Positions 37,019 through 45,555 of a stretch of 64,000 nucleotides of DNA are shown here, in pieces; within the stretch, counting starts at the first letter, position 1, and each line of letters begins with the position of its first letter. This stretch comes from Bifidobacterium thermophilum (GTDB lineage Bacteria; Actinomycetota; Actinomycetes; Actinomycetales; Bifidobacteriaceae): the NCBI GenBank assembly GCA_000741495.1, contig JGZV01000002.1:186001-250000 (forward strand), given 5' to 3'. The position numbers were made by a program, and so were the translations under genes. The notes under the pieces were generated by a model. That model did not search any database, was not told where the DNA came from, and saw only the letters and a program-made list of their open reading frames with translations.

Positions 37019-39592
37019 TCACCGCACCGACGAACGCTCCTTCAAAATCGGCACAAACACATCCAAGAATTTCCGACTCCATGTCGCCATGAACTCGGCC
37101 ATGCGAGGCCAATCCGCCTCGTTCGCGAGCGCAACACCTTCCAGCGAAGTGGAAATCAGGGATGCTTTGGAGGTCTTGCTGCCGCCGAGTCTGTTCCATG
37201 TGAGTTGAGTTCTTTCCAGCGCATCCTCTATTTCCTTGCTGCGTGATTGCAGGAAGTCAAACATCCGGCGGTTTGCTTCTGCATCTTGCTTTCCGAGGTA
37301 AAGTTCAACCCGCGCCTCATCTTGATTGGCAACGCAGTTCACGGCGAATCCGCTGATGCCGAATGTGCCAGCGATCGATCTCCAATCGCTTGGTTTGCGG
37401 TTGTCGAAGCAACCGTTCTCGCGATTCGCTTCTTGAACCACGGGAAGCGCATACTCCCAGTACGCTCTGTTCAATTCACGTCTGGTGCAATCGGTAAGCG
37501 TGTCATCATCCTGGTCATGAAGGTAGAACACGAGGTCTGTCGGGTCTTCGTGGAACAGCGAGAACAGCTTGCGCAGAATCGAGATCTTGGCCGCCGTGTT
37601 ATTGTGCTTTTCCACGTAGATGCCGTCATCAACCTTCAGCGGGGTACGGAATCCGCTTGGATTACCGCTGAAATACCCGCTGATATCGGTTTCTCCGTTC
37701 TGATGGTATACAAGGCCCAACAGCACAGAATTGTCTTTGTCATGCAGGTATTTCACCACATGCTCGAACATGTCCGCCCAGCTCGAGACCGGTGTTTCCT
37801 TGCCTTGGTAGGCGTACTTGACGATGTCCCGGCCGGTCAGATCGAAATCCTCATCGTCCAGCGTGCAGGAGTCATACTCTTTCTCAACCGGTTTGAACGC
37901 TGTAAACGGCATGGGCCAGATTCCACTTACTGCACGGGAAACCAGCTCATCGTTGCGCTCCTGCATATCCTCGGCACCCCACCGGTCCTTCGTCGCAATC
38001 CGCTGGTTCATCCGCAAACCGCTGTACTTGTAGCCTCTCTCGGCGTCCCTCTTCTCACGGAAGGTGGCGTTGCTCATGTTGGAATTGTAGGCGGTCAACG
38101 TCAGGTTGCCGAGCCTGTGCAACCACACGTCATGGATCTCCTCCGCGTCCGCCCCAAGCTCTTCAACCCATGCAGGAGTCAGATGCTGCGGCATGATGTG
38201 CTCAATGGAATACGTGCCGTTGTCCAACAACGTGTACACGTCCTTGGTCTCCAGCGTGCCATAGTTCTCAAAACGCTCGAACAAGTATGATCTGTACTTC
38301 CCGCGCATCTGATACACGGCCTTGTTTGCAAGCGCCCGTTCGAACTCTTCATCGTCCGGGAAGCGGCTACTTTCCTTCTTCGAAAGCAGCACATACTTGA
38401 ACTTGTCCAGATAGTTGTCAGCTGTGCCGTCGAAGCGCAGCACCTCGCGGTTGAGCGTGAGGAACACCTTGTTCAACGAGTTTGTCGGCACGTCACAGAT
38501 ATTGCGGCGAAACAGGTAGTTCTCGACAATCAGCACAACCTGTGCAAGATCATCACTGGATATCTTACCGTCCTGGTTGAGCCGGAAGACCTCCATGAGG
38601 AACGGTTCCGCCACAGTAACGTCGAGCCGACGCAACCGGTACAAGGAATCATCGAGTACCCGGTTGTCCAGACCGCTCTTGCCGTCGTACAACTTGCGGT
38701 AGATACGCGCATATCCGAGCATATCCTCCAACACATTGATCAAAGGCGCATTGCGGGACGCGACGAATTCCTTGAAGGCACGGTACACATTCTTGAGGGT
38801 TGGCGTCACCTGCTGCTTGATGCTCAGATAATCGCGGACGAAAGCGCTGACATCCCCGCCTGTACACTCTTCGATTTTCGTCCAGTATTTCGCATAGACA
38901 TCATCTTGCTGTTTCGGATCGAGACCCATGAGAACGTAGTTGCGGATCTTATCGCCCTCGGTCAAGGCGAGACCCGTGGAATTCAGGCTTTCAAAAATCA
39001 GTTGCGCATTGTCATCCCCATCAAGAGTGATGCTGATGACTTGTAGCTTTTTCACAGCGTCGAACAGCTGGTCTGCGGTTATTGTCCCTTGAGCGATGCG
39101 ATCGCAGAAGTACTGGTAGTTGATGGTCAGATTGGAAGCGAGATCAAACTCCTCCCGATCGCCTGCCACGAGCCTGTGCAAAGTATCACGGTCAGCCTTG
39201 ACAGGACGAAGCTTAATCTTGTCATCTCCGCTGCTCCACTCGTCCACGATGTACCGCTTCATAATCTGATCTGCAACGGTTCCATCAGCCGACTTCGCTT
39301 GTCCCGACCGAACCATGTTGGAAATCGCAAGCAGCAACAACGTAACCGTAGTCAAACGCTGTTGCCCATCAATGATGTGATATTCAATCTTACTGCCGTC
39401 CGGCACAATCTGGGAAACGATGCTGCCGAAGAAATGATGGCTTCTTCCGTCGCGAATGACTTTCTCGAGATCCGCATACAGCTGACGGCAATTGTCAACC
39501 TTCCAGTCGTACTTCCTCTGGTACACCGGAATGACATACCGCTTGTCAGCGCCCTCCATCAGCCCAAGCAGCTGAGTCTCAGAACCCTTCAT
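37019..39592 (-). CDS. GmrSD-type DUF262/DUF1524/DUF4268 protein
   Basis: 857 aa from ATG 39592, with GGAGG five bases upstream; the in-frame extension to 39658 runs through a palindrome and is rejected. Domain order: DUF262 with IPVYQRKYDW (about 20-29) and IIDGQQRLTTVTL (about 74-86), the ParB-like DGQQR nucleotide-binding motif; DUF1524 with SIEHIMPQHL near 463 and HRLGNLTLTAYNSNMSN, the HNH-type nuclease motif; and a C-terminal DUF4268-like region (ARVELYLGKQDAEANRRMF, TQLTWNRLGGSKTSKASL). Such proteins are type IV restriction enzymes that cut modified phage DNA. It lies 150 bp upstream of the DrmD-like gene on the same strand and may belong to the same system or be an independent layer against modified phages. 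Confidence 0.85.
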   Translation of the reverse strand: MKGSETQLLGLMEGADKRYVIPVYQRKYDWKVDNCRQLYADLEKVIRDGRSHHFFGSIVSQIVPDGSKIEYHIIDGQQRLTTVTLLLLAISNMVRSGQAKSADGTVADQIMKRYIVDEWSSGDDKIKLRPVKADRDTLHRLVAGDREEFDLASNLTINYQYFCDRIAQGTITADQLFDAVKKLQVISITLDGDDNAQLIFESLNSTGLALTEGDKIRNYVLMGLDPKQQDDVYAKYWTKIEECTGGDVSAFVRDYLSIKQQVTPTLKNVYRAFKEFVASRNAPLINVLEDMLGYARIYRKLYDGKSGLDNRVLDDSLYRLRRLDVTVAEPFLMEVFRLNQDGKISSDDLAQVVLIVENYLFRRNICDVPTNSLNKVFLTLNREVLRFDGTADNYLDKFKYVLLSKKESSRFPDDEEFERALANKAVYQMRGKYRSYLFERFENYGTLETKDVYTLLDNGTYSIEHIMPQHLTPAWVEELGADAEEIHDVWLHRLGNLTLTAYNSNMSNATFREKRDAERGYKYSGLRMNQRIATKDRWGAEDMQERNDELVSRAVSGIWPMPFTAFKPVEKEYDSCTLDDEDFDLTGRDIVKYAYQGKETPVSSWADMFEHVVKYLHDKDNSVLLGLVYHQNGETDISGYFSGNPSGFRTPLKVDDGIYVEKHNNTAAKISILRKLFSLFHEDPTDLVFYLHDQDDDTLTDCTRRELNRAYWEYALPVVQEANRENGCFDNRKPSDWRSIAGTFGISGFAVNCVANQDEARVELYLGKQDAEANRRMFDFLQSRSKEIEDALERTQLTWNRLGGSKTSKASLISTSLEGVALANEADWPRMAEFMATWSRKFLDVFVPILKERSSVR

Positions 39593-39619
39593 ATGGCCTC
39601 CACTCCAATGCCCCGGGTA

Positions 39620-39653
39620 CCGTGCGCCACACAGCGAGGTGGGTGGCGCACGG
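39620..39653. repeat. Perfect 11-bp inverted repeat
   Basis: CCGTGCGCCAC (39620-39630) and GTGGCGCACGG (39643-39653) with a 12-nt loop, 28 bp upstream of the DUF262 start. No U tract follows on either strand. It could be an operator controlling the DUF262/helicase genes or the end of the AlbA_2 transcript. Confidence 0.55.
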
Positions 39654-39764
39654 GACAATACCGATAGTGGTTAGTGTATTCGTGGTGGTGAACGTTAGAT
39701 ATTAACAATATGCCCCACGCCGACAAAAGAAGACATCCGATTCATCTATTACCGCGATAACACG

Positions 39765-40937
39765 TTACGAAGCTTTTGTCGTGAAAGAGGTAGATTGCCG
39801 GAAATCGTCTAACATCCGAATGAGTATTTGTACATTAATGTATTGATCTTTCAAAATACTCATATCATTCCCAGGGTACTCCTTTGGAATGCCAGGGATA
39901 TAAATATTCTGCTCATATTTTCGTCTATCCCCCCAGTGTTTAAGTGCATAACAATCAAATTCTTCTCGTTCATCTTCGCTATTAAACATTAAAATACAGC
40001 TTTCATACTTCTTCTTCGCAAAGGAAATATCATAAATATTATCTCTCTTGTAGAATTGATGAACGAGATAAGGAATATCATCCTTAACAAAATAATTGTA
40101 TGTGATATCACAAACCGGATTATTTAGGAAAGAAAATCCGCCGGAACTAGGGGTTGCGGTGTAACACTTGCCATTATCCAGCCCCACCGCTTGAATCTTG
40201 TCAAGTATTTCTTGATTATATCGAATCGTTATTTCACCCCAATGTGGACTGATTACAGGATTAAGCTGATTCAACAGATAATATGCGAGGCTGGTATTTC
40301 CGGCCAACTCGCGAGTCAACTCTATCGTAAATTCAGGAAAGTAATTATAATACCACCTGCTTCCAACCGAAGACAAACTGCAGCTCCAATCCTCGGGGCA
40401 CTGAAGATACTTTTTCACTTTCTCCTCAGGGCTTAGGAACATTCCAAAATGCTTTCTCCACAGATATTCGACATCACTGAAGTCAGCCGATCTATCCCGC
40501 GGCGAATTAGCATCCGCAAGTCGAACGTAGATGTTACCTGATGCAACTTGTTTGAATCGCTTTTGCAAATAATAAGGTGCGTTTAAGCTGTTTTTCACAA
40601 CTATCACATCAATTGAAGCATCTTGAATGCGAATGGTTTCAACGGTTACATTAGGTGTGGAATCACCGGCAAACTCTTTACTAGAGAGGAAATCTGTCAG
40701 CTGTTGAGTGTTTCTGCGATTCTCATCATCCACCACATCACATATTCGATAATTATCACTCTCATCAACGCCAATAATAATATATGCGTCTCTGTCAACC
40801 TTGTTGTTTGCCATACAAATAATATCGATAAGCATATCGCTATCTTTTTCTTTATGATACCATTCCTTCTTGAAATCCCAATATGGTCCTTCTTTGCGCA
40901 TTTTTATCAATTCATTTATTTCTTTATCCAATTCCAT
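39765..40937 (-). CDS. AlbA_2 (Schlafen-like) domain protein, AT-rich
   Basis: 390 aa. Residues 1-150 match the AlbA_2 / divergent AAA-4 putative DNA-binding domain found in Schlafen-like bacterial proteins: EGPYWDFKKEWYHKE, LIDIICMANNKVDRDAYIIIGVDE, VDVIVVKNS-type strand and PYYLQ with NIYVRLADANSPRD. The remaining 240 residues are unassigned and Tyr/Asp-rich. ATG 40937 has AAGGAG eight or nine bases upstream. Base composition is very AT-rich, unlike the GC-rich chromosome and unlike the operon next to it, suggesting separate transfer. Bacterial AlbA_2 proteins often sit in defence islands as regulators or nucleases; its job here is unknown. Confidence 0.75.
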   Translation of the reverse strand: MELDKEINELIKMRKEGPYWDFKKEWYHKEKDSDMLIDIICMANNKVDRDAYIIIGVDESDNYRICDVVDDENRRNTQQLTDFLSSKEFAGDSTPNVTVETIRIQDASIDVIVVKNSLNAPYYLQKRFKQVASGNIYVRLADANSPRDRSADFSDVEYLWRKHFGMFLSPEEKVKKYLQCPEDWSCSLSSVGSRWYYNYFPEFTIELTRELAGNTSLAYYLLNQLNPVISPHWGEITIRYNQEILDKIQAVGLDNGKCYTATPSSGGFSFLNNPVCDITYNYFVKDDIPYLVHQFYKRDNIYDISFAKKKYESCILMFNSEDEREEFDCYALKHWGDRRKYEQNIYIPGIPKEYPGNDMSILKDQYINVQILIRMLDDFRQSTSFTTKAS

Positions 40938-40957
40938 ATTTTAGTCTCCTTACTAAT

Positions 40958-40987
40958 ATATTATGATATTTCATATCCGAGTCATAA
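40958..40987 (-). promoter_or_regulatory. Candidate promoter for the AlbA_2 gene
   Basis: On the minus strand TTATGA (40982-40987) and TAATAT (40958-40963) are separated by 18 bp and end about 20 bp before the start codon. They resemble -35 and -10 boxes in an AT-rich stretch. Found by eye only. Confidence 0.35.
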
Positions 40988-41163
40988 GCCCTAGAGATCG
41001 GTGGTAACCAGTCAAGAGCATCCAAGAATACACTGTCAAGGGCAGTTTTCAAGCACATATTTGGAGACTGACAGCAGTTTCCAACAGTTGCCGCAAAATC
41101 CTCTTGATGAATTTGGCGGTGGAATCGGTTCTACTCGCATGACCACCGGGCACGTTTGCGCGG

Positions 41164-41444
41164 CGGGAGTTTAGCCCGATTCCGTCCATCGGCCAAAATG
41201 CTCCCGGGAGAACTCGCGGATTTTGGGATTTGGTGATTATCTCCCTAATGAGAATGTCGGAATTCCGCGGTTTTTGCACATGGGCAGGAATCCGTGGTTG
41301 GGAGATTATGCGTCGAATGGCCCATCTGCGATAAACTCCCGGGAAAACACGGGACTTTACCCGCGAAGTGACCGATTCGCACTCATCTCCCACAACAGCG
41401 CGGGACTTTACCCCCCCAAACGGCAAGTTTGCTGTAATCTCCCA
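41164..41444. repeat. Array of five degenerate 43-nt palindromic repeats
   Basis: Five units of almost constant length start with (C/T)GGGA and end with TCCC plus one base: 41164-41206 (43 nt), 41205-41246 (42), 41299-41341 (43), 41350-41392 (43), 41401-41444 (44). The ends pair with each other (GGGAG/CTCCC type), and several have an inner stem such as CCGAT/ATCGG in the first unit. The centre differs between units while the ends are kept, as expected for RNA or DNA hairpins rather than coding sequence. The last unit contains a seven-C run that may account for its extra base. The array fills most of the 726-bp gap between the AlbA_2 gene and the Sel1 gene; the rest of the gap shows no gene. 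Confidence 0.6.
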
Positions 41445-41663
41445 CAATCTCCCAAGATTTCCGGCGAACTCCAACGCCCGCATGGGGAATCATCACAAAC
41501 AGACCCGTCAACGGATAAAGTCCCACACACCAGCCCGGATACCAGCACTCGTATCAGCAAACGCCAGCACTCGCCAACCGGCACCATACCGCGCATCAGC
41601 CCACGCACGCCGAGCAAGCACTAGAACCTACCTGCCCGTGCCAGCCAACCCCCACCCCCGAGC

Positions 41664-42566
41664 CTACATCGACGCCGCCGTCGGATCAGAATCCAACTCC
41701 GCCCGCAGCGCGGCGATCTCCCGCTGCACACCGTCCAGGTGTTGTGCAGTACTGTAATACGGTGTGTCGCGCCGCCCGTGTGCCAGATCGCGGTAGTGGA
41801 TAATCTCCAGCTTCTCGTAATACTCAAGCGCTTTGAGCGGACTGCGCTTGACTCCCCTGCCATCGCGGTACGCGAGCGCCAGCCGGCGGTACAGGGATTC
41901 CTCGTTCTCGGCGAACCAATCCTGCATATCATCGTCGGTAACCACGTCGAGGATGTCGAGATACGCCTGCACGGCTACCTTCTCGTTGCGCGGCACGCCG
42001 TAGCCGTTGAAGAACATGTCGGCCATCTTGTAGCGCGCCTCGGGATTCGTCGGATCGGCGAGATACGCCACATTGTAGCAGTTGCAGGCTTTGACATCAT
42101 CGCGTTCGGTCCCGTGAGCGTACTGGTAGCAGTAGCCCAGATTCAGCGTCGCCCGGATGCCGCCACGCTCGGCCGCAGACTGATAGTATTCGAAAGCCTT
42201 GGTGTAATCCTGCTCGCCGAGCACGCCATCGTAATAGTACGAGCCAAGCAGGGTCATGGCTCCGGTGACGCTCAGCGCCAAATCAGGCAGGTCGTCGCCG
42301 GAATCCGGCGTAGTGCGAATCACCTCTTCCAAGGTGGAACGCACGAAACTCGCCGCACGCCCGCCGACTACGCTTCCGGCGTCCTGCATGATGCGATGCG
42401 CGGTGGGCACGAACAGGTTCTGCACGACCGCCCACACGGGCACCCCACCCTGCTCGTTGATCTGCCGTTCGATGTTCTGCAGCGTTTCAACGGTCACCGG
42501 CCCCATATCGTCATGGCTCAGCGACTCTTCGAAGGACATGTCCTCATCATCGTCGAAATCGTCCAT
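41664..42566 (-). CDS. Sel1-repeat (TPR-like) protein
   Basis: 300 aa starting MDDFDDDEDMSFEESL at 42566, with GGGA a few bases upstream; an in-frame Met at 42641 is rejected for lack of a ribosome site. The acidic N-terminus is followed by helical repeats of Sel1 type: LLGSYYYDGVLGEQDYTKAFEYYQ, LGYCYQYAHGTERDDVKAC, MADMFFNGYGVPRNEKVAVQ and LALAYRDGRGVKRSPLKALE (each split here only for description). Sel1 repeats act as protein-interaction scaffolds. The protein has no signal peptide and appears cytosolic. It lies between the 43-nt repeat array and the ureide cluster, and is not obviously linked to either. Confidence 0.8.
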   Translation of the reverse strand: MDDFDDDEDMSFEESLSHDDMGPVTVETLQNIERQINEQGGVPVWAVVQNLFVPTAHRIMQDAGSVVGGRAASFVRSTLEEVIRTTPDSGDDLPDLALSVTGAMTLLGSYYYDGVLGEQDYTKAFEYYQSAAERGGIRATLNLGYCYQYAHGTERDDVKACNCYNVAYLADPTNPEARYKMADMFFNGYGVPRNEKVAVQAYLDILDVVTDDDMQDWFAENEESLYRRLALAYRDGRGVKRSPLKALEYYEKLEIIHYRDLAHGRRDTPYYSTAQHLDGVQREIAALRAELDSDPTAASM

Positions 42567-42738
42567 GGTGTTCCCTTTCCCAATTATGCGGTTCCTCGCT
42601 CCGTCTGGGTGCCGCGCCTGTTGCGGCATCCCGGTATCCACTCACTCTACGCGATGCGTGGCAAGGATTCCAAAACACTGGATGTATTGTGCATACTGCA
42701 AAGGGGCGCCGGATCATCACTTACCGTGCAACAGTAAA

Positions 42739-42779
42739 CCGCTGTTCACTCACCTGTCATCCAGACGAGTGAACAGCGG
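42739..42779 (-). terminator. Hairpin ending the permease-racemase transcript
   Basis: A perfect 13-bp inverted repeat (CCGCTGTTCACTC with its complement at 42767-42779) and a 15-nt loop, 32 bp beyond the racemase stop. On the minus strand it is followed by only three T, so termination may be weak or Rho-assisted. The gap 42567-42810 holds nothing else recognisable. Confidence 0.6.
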
Positions 42780-42810
42780 TCATCATGCTTCAGACCTGCA
42801 AGAGTGCCGG

Positions 42811-43548
42811 TTATTCTCGGGCGAACGGCGCAAGCAATCCGGTTATCGTTTTTGCCGGAGGCTTGGCGAATTCCCCGCATTTTGCGGTGCCTGCACCCAT
42901 GCGTACCAGTCCTTCGACCAAGGTCACCCCTGCCGCCACCCCATCGATGACTGGCCGATGCAAGGTGTTGCATAGCCGCTTGCACATGCCTGCCATGCCG
43001 GCGCATCCCAAGACAATAACATCAGGATCGCAATCCTTGATGGTTGACTCGCATTCGGCAAGCAACGCACGGTATGCGCCGTCCGGATCCGAATCCAGAC
43101 CGAGGACCGGCACCTCGCAGGCGCGGTACGCTACGCATTGGCGTTCGAACCCGTATTCGAGCACCAGGTCTCGTGCACGCCCCAGCGTACGCGACAACGT
43201 GGTGACGATGGCGAAGGACCGCCCCAGCAGGCTCGCCGCGTGGAATGCCGCCTGCGCGATGCCGACAACCGGTCCCGAGACGAGTTCCTGTGCGGCGTGA
43301 AGTCCGGGATCGCCGAAACACGCGAGCACATACCCGTCAGTTCCTTCTTGCTCGCCTTGCCTGACTTCGTCGAGCACACCCACCGAAGCGAGGGCTTCAT
43401 CGTAATGGGATTCGATGGAGACCGGTCCCATACTGGGGTTGGTGGCCACGATGCGGGTGTCGGAGCCGGCGACCGCCTGTGCGGCTTCACGAATGGTTTC
43501 GGTCATGCTGGCGGTCGTATTCGGATTGATGACTCGGATGGTGATCAT
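42811..43548 (-). CDS. hpxA: Allantoin/hydantoin racemase (Asp/Glu racemase superfamily)
   Basis: 245 aa. Starts MITIRVINPNTTASMTETI, the typical N-terminus of hydantoin racemases. The two catalytic cysteines are in LACFGDPGLHA (about 76) and IVLGCAGMAG (about 180). The family interconverts R and S forms of hydantoins, including allantoin. The neighbouring allantoinase, allantoate amidohydrolase and NCS1 permease make allantoin the likely substrate, so that both enantiomers can be used. The start codon overlaps the permease stop (TGATG), indicating coupled translation. The symbol is assigned by context; a broader hydantoin racemase is possible. Confidence 0.85.
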   Translation of the reverse strand: MITIRVINPNTTASMTETIREAAQAVAGSDTRIVATNPSMGPVSIESHYDEALASVGVLDEVRQGEQEGTDGYVLACFGDPGLHAAQELVSGPVVGIAQAAFHAASLLGRSFAIVTTLSRTLGRARDLVLEYGFERQCVAYRACEVPVLGLDSDPDGAYRALLAECESTIKDCDPDVIVLGCAGMAGMCKRLCNTLHRPVIDGVAAGVTLVEGLVRMGAGTAKCGEFAKPPAKTITGLLAPFARE

Positions 43549-45140
43549 CAGCGCGCCGCCTCACGGTCGCAGGAATTGCCGTCATTGACGTCCGGATCGT
43601 TGGCGTCGAGCTGGACGATGTACGGGTGACGACGTTCCAGAAGCGTGAAGACCGCAAAACCGAGCCCTGCGCCAATGAACCAGCTGAAGTTGGACAACGC
43701 GGTGAGATTCACGATGCCGGCCTGGGCGAGCGGGCTGGGCAGAATCGCGCACGCGATGGCCGGGATGCCTGCGAGAATGATCGCTTTGACGGCGTTGGGA
43801 TTGAACCCGTTACGATACCAATACCGGCCGGACGGGTCCATGGTGAACAGGTCATCGACGGCGATACGTTGGTGGGCGACCACGAAGTATCCGGCGATGA
43901 GGATGCCGAACAGCGGGCCGATCAGCGAACCGAGCAGATCAAGCGTGTAATGGATGGCCTGGTCGTTGGAATACCAGTTCCACGGAGTGATAAGCACGGA
44001 ACCGACCGCAGCGATCATACCGCCGGTCCTCCAACTGATCTTGCGCGGGTTGACATGCGAGAAATCGAAGGCCGGGGAGACGAAGTTCGCAACGATGTTG
44101 ATGCCGACGGTCGCTGTGACGAACGTCAGGCCACCGAGCAGGATGGCGAACGGCGTATCGATATGCTCCACGGTCTCGATCGGGTCGGTGATCAGTTCGC
44201 CGAAAACAGGCACGGTGGCGGACGCGCAAACGACAGTCAACAACGAGAACACCAAGAAGTTGACCGGCAGACCCCAGAAATTGCCGGTTTTCACGCTCCG
44301 ATAGGTGCCGCAGTATCGGGAGAAATCCCCGAAGTTCAGCATCGGACCGGAGAAGTAGGAGACGATAAGCGCGACCGCGGTGATCATCACGGGAATGGAT
44401 TGTGCGAGCCCCATCGGCTTGCCGGATGACAGGTTGAGATCAAGCGCGCCGAGGCCGCCGGCACGAACAACCAGATAGATGGCGAGCGCAAGCATGACCG
44501 CGTAGACCATGGGTCCGGCGAAGTCGGTGAATTTGCGGATGGTGTCCATGCCTTTCCAGAACACGCAGGCTTGGGCGACCCACAGGATCCCGTAGGACAG
44601 CCAACCCAGGGCGGACAGGCCCAGGAATGAGGTCTCGGCCAGGGCGTGGGTTGCGGGGATGAATTTGAGGAAGATGATGTTGAGGGATTCCGAAGCGAGG
44701 AAGGTCTGCACACCGTACCATGCGACGGCGATGATGCCGCGGATGACGGCGGGGATGTTGGCGCCTTTGACGCCGAAGACGAAGCGCATGGTGACGGGGA
44801 ACGGCACGCCGGTACGCTGGCTTGGCTTGGCAACCAGGTTGACGAGCGCCTGGACGATGATGATGCCGACGATCAGGCAGATGAACACCTGCCAGCTGGC
44901 GATGCCGAGCGCGAACAGGCTGCCTGCGGTGACATACCCGCCGACGGAGTGGACATCAGACATCCAGAACGCGAAGATGTTGTACCAGCTCCAGCTTTGT
45001 TTGCGCAGCGGCGCGAGGTCCTTGTTGGCGAGTCGTGGATCGTACCCCGGTTTGATCAGGGTGTCGTCGTCGTTGGCGCGAGTGGTCGATCGACTGCTTG
45101 AGGGGATCATGGTCTCCTGCCCTATAGTTGCGGTGCTCAT
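43548..45140 (-). CDS. NCS1-family nucleobase/allantoin permease
   Basis: 530 aa with about twelve helices. After a polar N-terminus it reads SWSWYNIFAFWMSDVHSVGG, the NCS1 helix-1 motif, then GVPFPVTMRFVFGVKGANIP and IAVAWYGVQTFLASESL, characteristic of NCS1 symporters (allantoin, uracil, hydantoin, cytosine carriers). ATG 45140 has AAGGAG six bases upstream. It overlaps the racemase gene. Given the enzymes downstream on the same strand, uptake of allantoin with H+ or Na+ is the best guess; the substrate cannot be told from the sequence alone. Confidence 0.88.
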   Translation of the reverse strand: MSTATIGQETMIPSSSRSTTRANDDDTLIKPGYDPRLANKDLAPLRKQSWSWYNIFAFWMSDVHSVGGYVTAGSLFALGIASWQVFICLIVGIIIVQALVNLVAKPSQRTGVPFPVTMRFVFGVKGANIPAVIRGIIAVAWYGVQTFLASESLNIIFLKFIPATHALAETSFLGLSALGWLSYGILWVAQACVFWKGMDTIRKFTDFAGPMVYAVMLALAIYLVVRAGGLGALDLNLSSGKPMGLAQSIPVMITAVALIVSYFSGPMLNFGDFSRYCGTYRSVKTGNFWGLPVNFLVFSLLTVVCASATVPVFGELITDPIETVEHIDTPFAILLGGLTFVTATVGINIVANFVSPAFDFSHVNPRKISWRTGGMIAAVGSVLITPWNWYSNDQAIHYTLDLLGSLIGPLFGILIAGYFVVAHQRIAVDDLFTMDPSGRYWYRNGFNPNAVKAIILAGIPAIACAILPSPLAQAGIVNLTALSNFSWFIGAGLGFAVFTLLERRHPYIVQLDANDPDVNDGNSCDREAAR

Positions 45141-45198
45141 CGTTGCTCCTTACCGTGGTGTTGGGTTGCCCGTCTGGCTGATGACACCATTAACCGAA

Positions 45199-45373
45199 AT
45201 TTTTATTTCCGTAACCAAGATCGAGAGTTTTCCGGTTTGTTGCACGATTCAGTGATTCGTAACATTGAGGACATATTGCGTGATTCGGCGAGGGGTATCA
45301 GGGGGTATTGCCGTGTTGCGCGTAACATTGAGGCAACATTGCCATCAATTGGGAGGAATATTTATTTTCATTC
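45199..45373. promoter_or_regulatory. Regulatory region upstream of the permease gene
   Basis: The 415-bp gap 45141-45555 holds the permease promoter. Two exact copies of CGTAACATTGAGG lie at 45258-45270 and 45321-45333 (63 bp apart). AATATTTATTTTCATTC at 45357-45373 resembles GTATTTATTTTTCATAC at 51232-51248 in front of the aminotransferase and RpiR genes. GAAATTTTTATTTC near 45196-45209 is a short palindrome of similar flavour. These are candidate operators for the local RpiR regulator, found by eye. Confidence 0.4.
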
Positions 45374-45472
45374 ATGCGCGGGAATCGCACGCTTCCACGG
45401 GGTTCCCCTCCCCCGCCTCACGCCCGAATCGCACATGGGTCGCATTCGACGTTCCCCGATCCCGACAATGCC

Positions 45473-45514
45473 GGATGGGCCGTCGGATCGCGGCAACGAT
45501 CCGACGGCCCATCC
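45473..45514 (-). terminator. 18-bp perfect hairpin after the amidase gene
   Basis: 45473-45490 pairs perfectly with 45497-45514 around a 6-nt loop, 42 bp beyond the amidase stop. It has no U tract but is very stable. It separates the aminotransferase-to-amidase transcript from the permease-racemase transcript. Confidence 0.7.
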
Positions 45515-45555
45515 TTGTAGGGAAAACAGTAGGGAAAACAGCTACGGAATACCGG

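Noticed and set aside
41049-41483. 144-aa minus-strand frame across the 43-nt repeats
   Set aside because: It runs through the palindromic array, and its sequence is explained by the repeats; no ribosome site.
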